Shown in pieces: positions 6,792 to 8,496 of a stretch of 8,496 nucleotides of DNA. The notes beneath the pieces were generated by a model. The model did no database searches. It saw only the letters and a list, made by a program, of their open reading frames with translations, and was not told the DNA's origin. The stretch lies in assembly GCA_958426095.1 (NCBI GenBank), contig CATZYB010000114.1, forward strand, positions 1-8,496. Reading direction: 5' to 3'. Each line of letters starts with the position of its first letter. The first letter of the stretch is position 1. Origin of the DNA: an uncultured Lachnospiraceae bacterium. GTDB lineage: Bacteria > Bacillota > Clostridia > Lachnospirales > Lachnospiraceae. The position numbers and the translations under genes are program-made.

Positions 6792-7637
6792 TTATTTCTG
6801 GATCCGACTCTGTTTTCGATATTCATTTGGACTAAGCCCGCATATCTTTTTGAAAGACTGGGAAAAGTAACTTGGCGAAGAAAAGCCAAGAAACCGGCTG
6901 ATAAAAGAGAGCGGGTAATCGTCGTTTTTAAGAAGCTGTTTGGCTTCATCAATTCTGCAGGAAACCATATAATTGATTGGGGATATTCCATATTCTTTTT
7001 TAAAAGCATGGACCAGATAATATCTGCTGACATGACTTATTTCTACTAATGTATCCAATGTAATACTTTCACGGTAATGTGATTCGATATATCTTCGTAT
7101 TGTCGAACATAAATGAGAAGATTTTTTAGAATCAGGTATGATGGACATAGATAATCCTGTTTGACGGAGAAGTAATATTACCAGTATTTCCATTAAATCC
7201 TGACAAATAATATCATAGTTAAAGGATTTTGTTTCGATTTCCTTCAGCATATTTTGAAGATAAAATAAAATCTTGTCTCGAATCGGACGGCAGTTGACAA
7301 TATAATAGTGCTGATTTGAGACGCTTGTGTTGGAAAGCTCAAATCCTTCAAGGCCAAGTACGATATACTCCAATGGATTTGCATTTAAACTGACTTCTGT
7401 GTGAATAACATTTGGATTGACGATGATAAGGTCGTTGGCGCCAACCGGATGCAGTTGGTCTTCAATAAGAAATTGACCAATGCCATCGGTTACAAAAAAT
7501 AATTCACAACAGTTGTGGGTGTGGGGCGTACTATGCCAGTCGCCGCCGTATTTGGCCGAACTGATATAAATCAGTTTTGTCGAATGACGGATATTTTTAT
7601 TTTCATTTAAAGCAATGTCATAACGATTTGTACTCAT
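6792..7637 (-). CDS. AraC-family transcriptional regulator with cupin sensor domain
   Basis: The 281-aa protein starts at ATG 7637-7635. Residues 20-100 form an AraC-type cupin sensor with the pattern HTHNCCELFFV (39-49), a D-G-x-G-x-F turn and N-P-N-V-I-H. Residues 176-275 form the double helix-turn-helix domain. The first helix pair is around TLDTLVEISHVSRYYLVHAFK (193-213). The second is FISRFLGFSSPSYFSQSFKK (245-264), followed by the family signature G-L-S-P-N-E-Y-R. The gene is divergent from the binding-protein gene and convergent with nahK, nine bases from its stop. It is likely the local activator responding to a sugar of the pathway, perhaps lacto-N-biose, GlcNAc or GalNAc. The ligand and the regulated promoters are inferred from position only. 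Confidence 0.93.
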   Translation of the reverse strand: MSTNRYDIALNENKNIRHSTKLIYISSAKYGGDWHSTPHTHNCCELFFVTDGIGQFLIEDQLHPVGANDLIIVNPNVIHTEVSLNANPLEYIVLGLEGFELSNTSVSNQHYYIVNCRPIRDKILFYLQNMLKEIETKSFNYDIICQDLMEILVILLLRQTGLSMSIIPDSKKSSHLCSTIRRYIESHYRESITLDTLVEISHVSRYYLVHAFKKEYGISPINYMVSCRIDEAKQLLKNDDYPLSFISRFLGFSSPSYFSQSFKKICGLSPNEYRKQSRIQK

Positions 7638-7642
7638 AATTT

Positions 7643-7647
7643 CCTCC
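7643..7647 (-). promoter_or_regulatory. Ribosome binding site fixing the araC-type start
   Basis: On the minus strand GGAGG (7647-7643) is five bases before ATG 7637. An upstream in-frame ATG at 7649 overlaps this Shine-Dalgarno sequence and has none of its own, so the longer 285-aa reading is rejected. Confidence 0.88.
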
Positions 7648-7654
7648 ATATTTA

Positions 7655-7683
7655 ATTATAATACAATCTTTACATACAAGCAA
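7655..7683 (-). promoter_or_regulatory. Promoter of the AraC-type regulator gene
   Basis: Read on the minus strand, TTGCTT (7683-7678), a 17-base spacer and an exact TATAAT (7660-7655) precede the gene. Initiation near 7648 would give a leader of only about 11 bases, just enough to include the GGAGG. Confidence 0.75.
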
Positions 7684-7685
7684 TG

Positions 7686-7702
7686 GCAAATAGTAATTTT
7701 GC
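7686..7702. promoter_or_regulatory. Small inverted repeat, possible operator
   Basis: GCAAA (7686-7690) and TTTGC (7698-7702) are inverted around seven bases, just upstream of the regulator's -35 box. The position would suit autoregulation, but arms of five bases are weak evidence in A/T-rich DNA. Confidence 0.25.
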
Positions 7703-7786
7703 ACAAAGAAATAATGAAAAATACATATATACTAAACAAAAAAACGAAAAATAACAATATATATAAAAAAGATAGCAATAAAATGG

Positions 7787-7814
7787 TTGAATAGAATCTG
7801 GAATAAGTTATACT
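7787..7814 (+). promoter_or_regulatory. Promoter of the sugar-binding protein gene
   Basis: TTGAAT (7787-7792), a 16-base spacer and TATACT (7809-7814) lie upstream of the lipoprotein gene. Initiation near 7821 would give a leader of about 45 bases. The DNA from 7733 to 7785 is very A-rich with several A tracts, which would suit an UP element or a curved activator-binding region. The slightly short spacer and off-consensus -35 fit an activator-dependent promoter. Confidence 0.65.
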
Positions 7815-7865
7815 AGATATATAAAGATAGAACGACTATTTTATCATTATTAAGGAGGAGAAGCA

Positions 7866-8496
7866 ATGAAAAAAAGACTTTTAAGTTTATTCTTATGCAC
7901 AGCTTTAGCTGCGACAGCTCTGGTTGGCTGCGGCGGCGGCTCAAAAGAAACAAAAGCTGCAGAAACAACGGGTGGGGAGACTACAGGCGAAGGAACAACG
8001 GCTGTGGGCGAAGATGTAACAATTAAAGTTGCAGCGATCGAAACCGCTTATGGTTCAGAAATGTGGCAGAAGGTATGTGATGCCTTTACCGAACAGACAG
8101 GTATTAAAGTTGAATTGACAACAGACAAGAATCTTGAAGATGTTATCGGGCCATCCATGCAGGGCGGCGATTATCCGGATGTTGTTCATTTGGCAACAGG
8201 ACGTGAAGCAGCTCTTACAGAGCAGTTTATCAAAGGCAACCTTATTGCTGATATCACAGATGTTTTATCCATGCAGGTTCCTGGAGAAGAAGCTATTGTT
8301 TCTGACAAAATTGCCGGTGGATTTACAGAGACATCTTTAACAAATCCTTATGGTGACGGAAAAACATATCTTGCACCAATGTTCTATTCTCCATGCGGCC
8401 TCTTCTATAATGCAGGTCTTTTGGAAGAAAAAGGCTGGGAAGTTCCAACAACATGGGATGAAATGTGGGAATTAGGTGATAAAGCTCTTGAGGAAG
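7866..8496 (+). CDS. Carbohydrate ABC-transporter substrate-binding lipoprotein, 3' end outside window
   Basis: The frame is open for 210 codons to the window edge. AAGGAGG (7852-7858) sits seven bases before the ATG. Residues 1-21 form a lipoprotein signal ending in lipobox LVGC with Cys22, followed by a Gly/Ser/Thr/Glu-rich linker to about residue 48. The mature domain then begins VTIKVAAIE and continues with the family 1 solute-binding pattern: a helix leading to FTEQTGIKVEL, then GGDYPDVVHLATG and, near the edge, LFYNAGLLEEKGWEVPTTWDEMW. This type feeds sugar importers of the CUT1 group, with two permease genes usually following. Next to nahK and a GH136-type enzyme, lacto-N-biose or galacto-N-biose is the likeliest cargo. 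Chitobiose- or GlcNAc-binding (NgcE-like) proteins are a real alternative, since specificity cannot be read from half a protein. Confidence 0.93.
   Translation, partial: MKKRLLSLFLCTALAATALVGCGGGSKETKAAETTGGETTGEGTTAVGEDVTIKVAAIETAYGSEMWQKVCDAFTEQTGIKVELTTDKNLEDVIGPSMQGGDYPDVVHLATGREAALTEQFIKGNLIADITDVLSMQVPGEEAIVSDKIAGGFTETSLTNPYGDGKTYLAPMFYSPCGLFYNAGLLEEKGWEVPTTWDEMWELGDKALEE

Noticed and set aside
6780..6797. A/T palindrome between the convergent genes as a bidirectional terminator
   Set aside because: The stem has seven A/T pairs with a two-base loop and no GC pair, too unstable for a terminator.
7638..7649. ATG start for the AraC-type gene at 7649 (285 aa)
   Set aside because: This ATG overlaps the Shine-Dalgarno sequence of ATG 7637 and lies at about the predicted transcription start.
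8134..8340. Open frame of 68 codons on the plus strand
   Set aside because: It lies out of frame inside the well-supported binding-protein gene and has no ribosome binding site or recognisable product.

Overview
The window looks like a piece of a gut Lachnospiraceae (Clostridia) genome. The evidence is moderate GC with A/T-rich intergenic DNA, strong GGAGG ribosome binding sites, sigma-A promoters, a tRNA-Asn gene without encoded CCA, an NPSTG-type sortase signal and a lipoprotein solute-binding protein of Firmicutes style. Species cannot be named from the sequence alone.

Layout: the 3' part of a tRNA-Asn gene (1-50) is followed by two hairpin terminators (58-89, 120-157) and about 140 bases of leader. 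A two-gene unit follows: a membrane-anchored protein of 283 aa (300-1151), and 22 bp later a 1438-aa modular surface enzyme with a right-handed beta-helix core (1174-5490). I read these as an LnbY-like dedicated chaperone or subunit and an LnbX-like GH136 lacto-N-biosidase. A strong terminator (5523-5563) closes the unit. A near-consensus promoter (5577-5605) then starts a separate gene for an N-acetylhexosamine 1-kinase (nahK, 5670-6782). Convergent with it, only 9 bp away, is an AraC-family regulator on the minus strand (6792-7637). A 228-bp divergent, A-rich control region separates the regulator from a carbohydrate ABC-transporter binding lipoprotein (7866 onward), which runs off the right edge.

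Taken together this reads as a locus for using lacto-N-biose (Gal-beta-1,3-GlcNAc) or galacto-N-biose from human milk oligosaccharides or host mucin and glycolipid glycans. The surface GH136 enzyme would release the disaccharide, the binding protein would hand it to an ABC importer, and a GH112 phosphorylase (expected downstream, not in the window) would split it. NahK would phosphorylate the freed GlcNAc or GalNAc at C1, and the AraC protein would control the transport genes. The pathway is known in bifidobacteria and in Roseburia/Eubacterium-type butyrate producers, so the system is not new in kind. The unusual points are the domain architecture of the enzyme, the split chaperone/enzyme arrangement, the separate transcription units, and possible carbon-catabolite sites in two promoters.

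Two start codons were moved inward from the longest reading frames (nahK to 5670, araC to 7637) on ribosome-binding-site grounds. No insertion sequence, CRISPR array, riboswitch or origin was seen.
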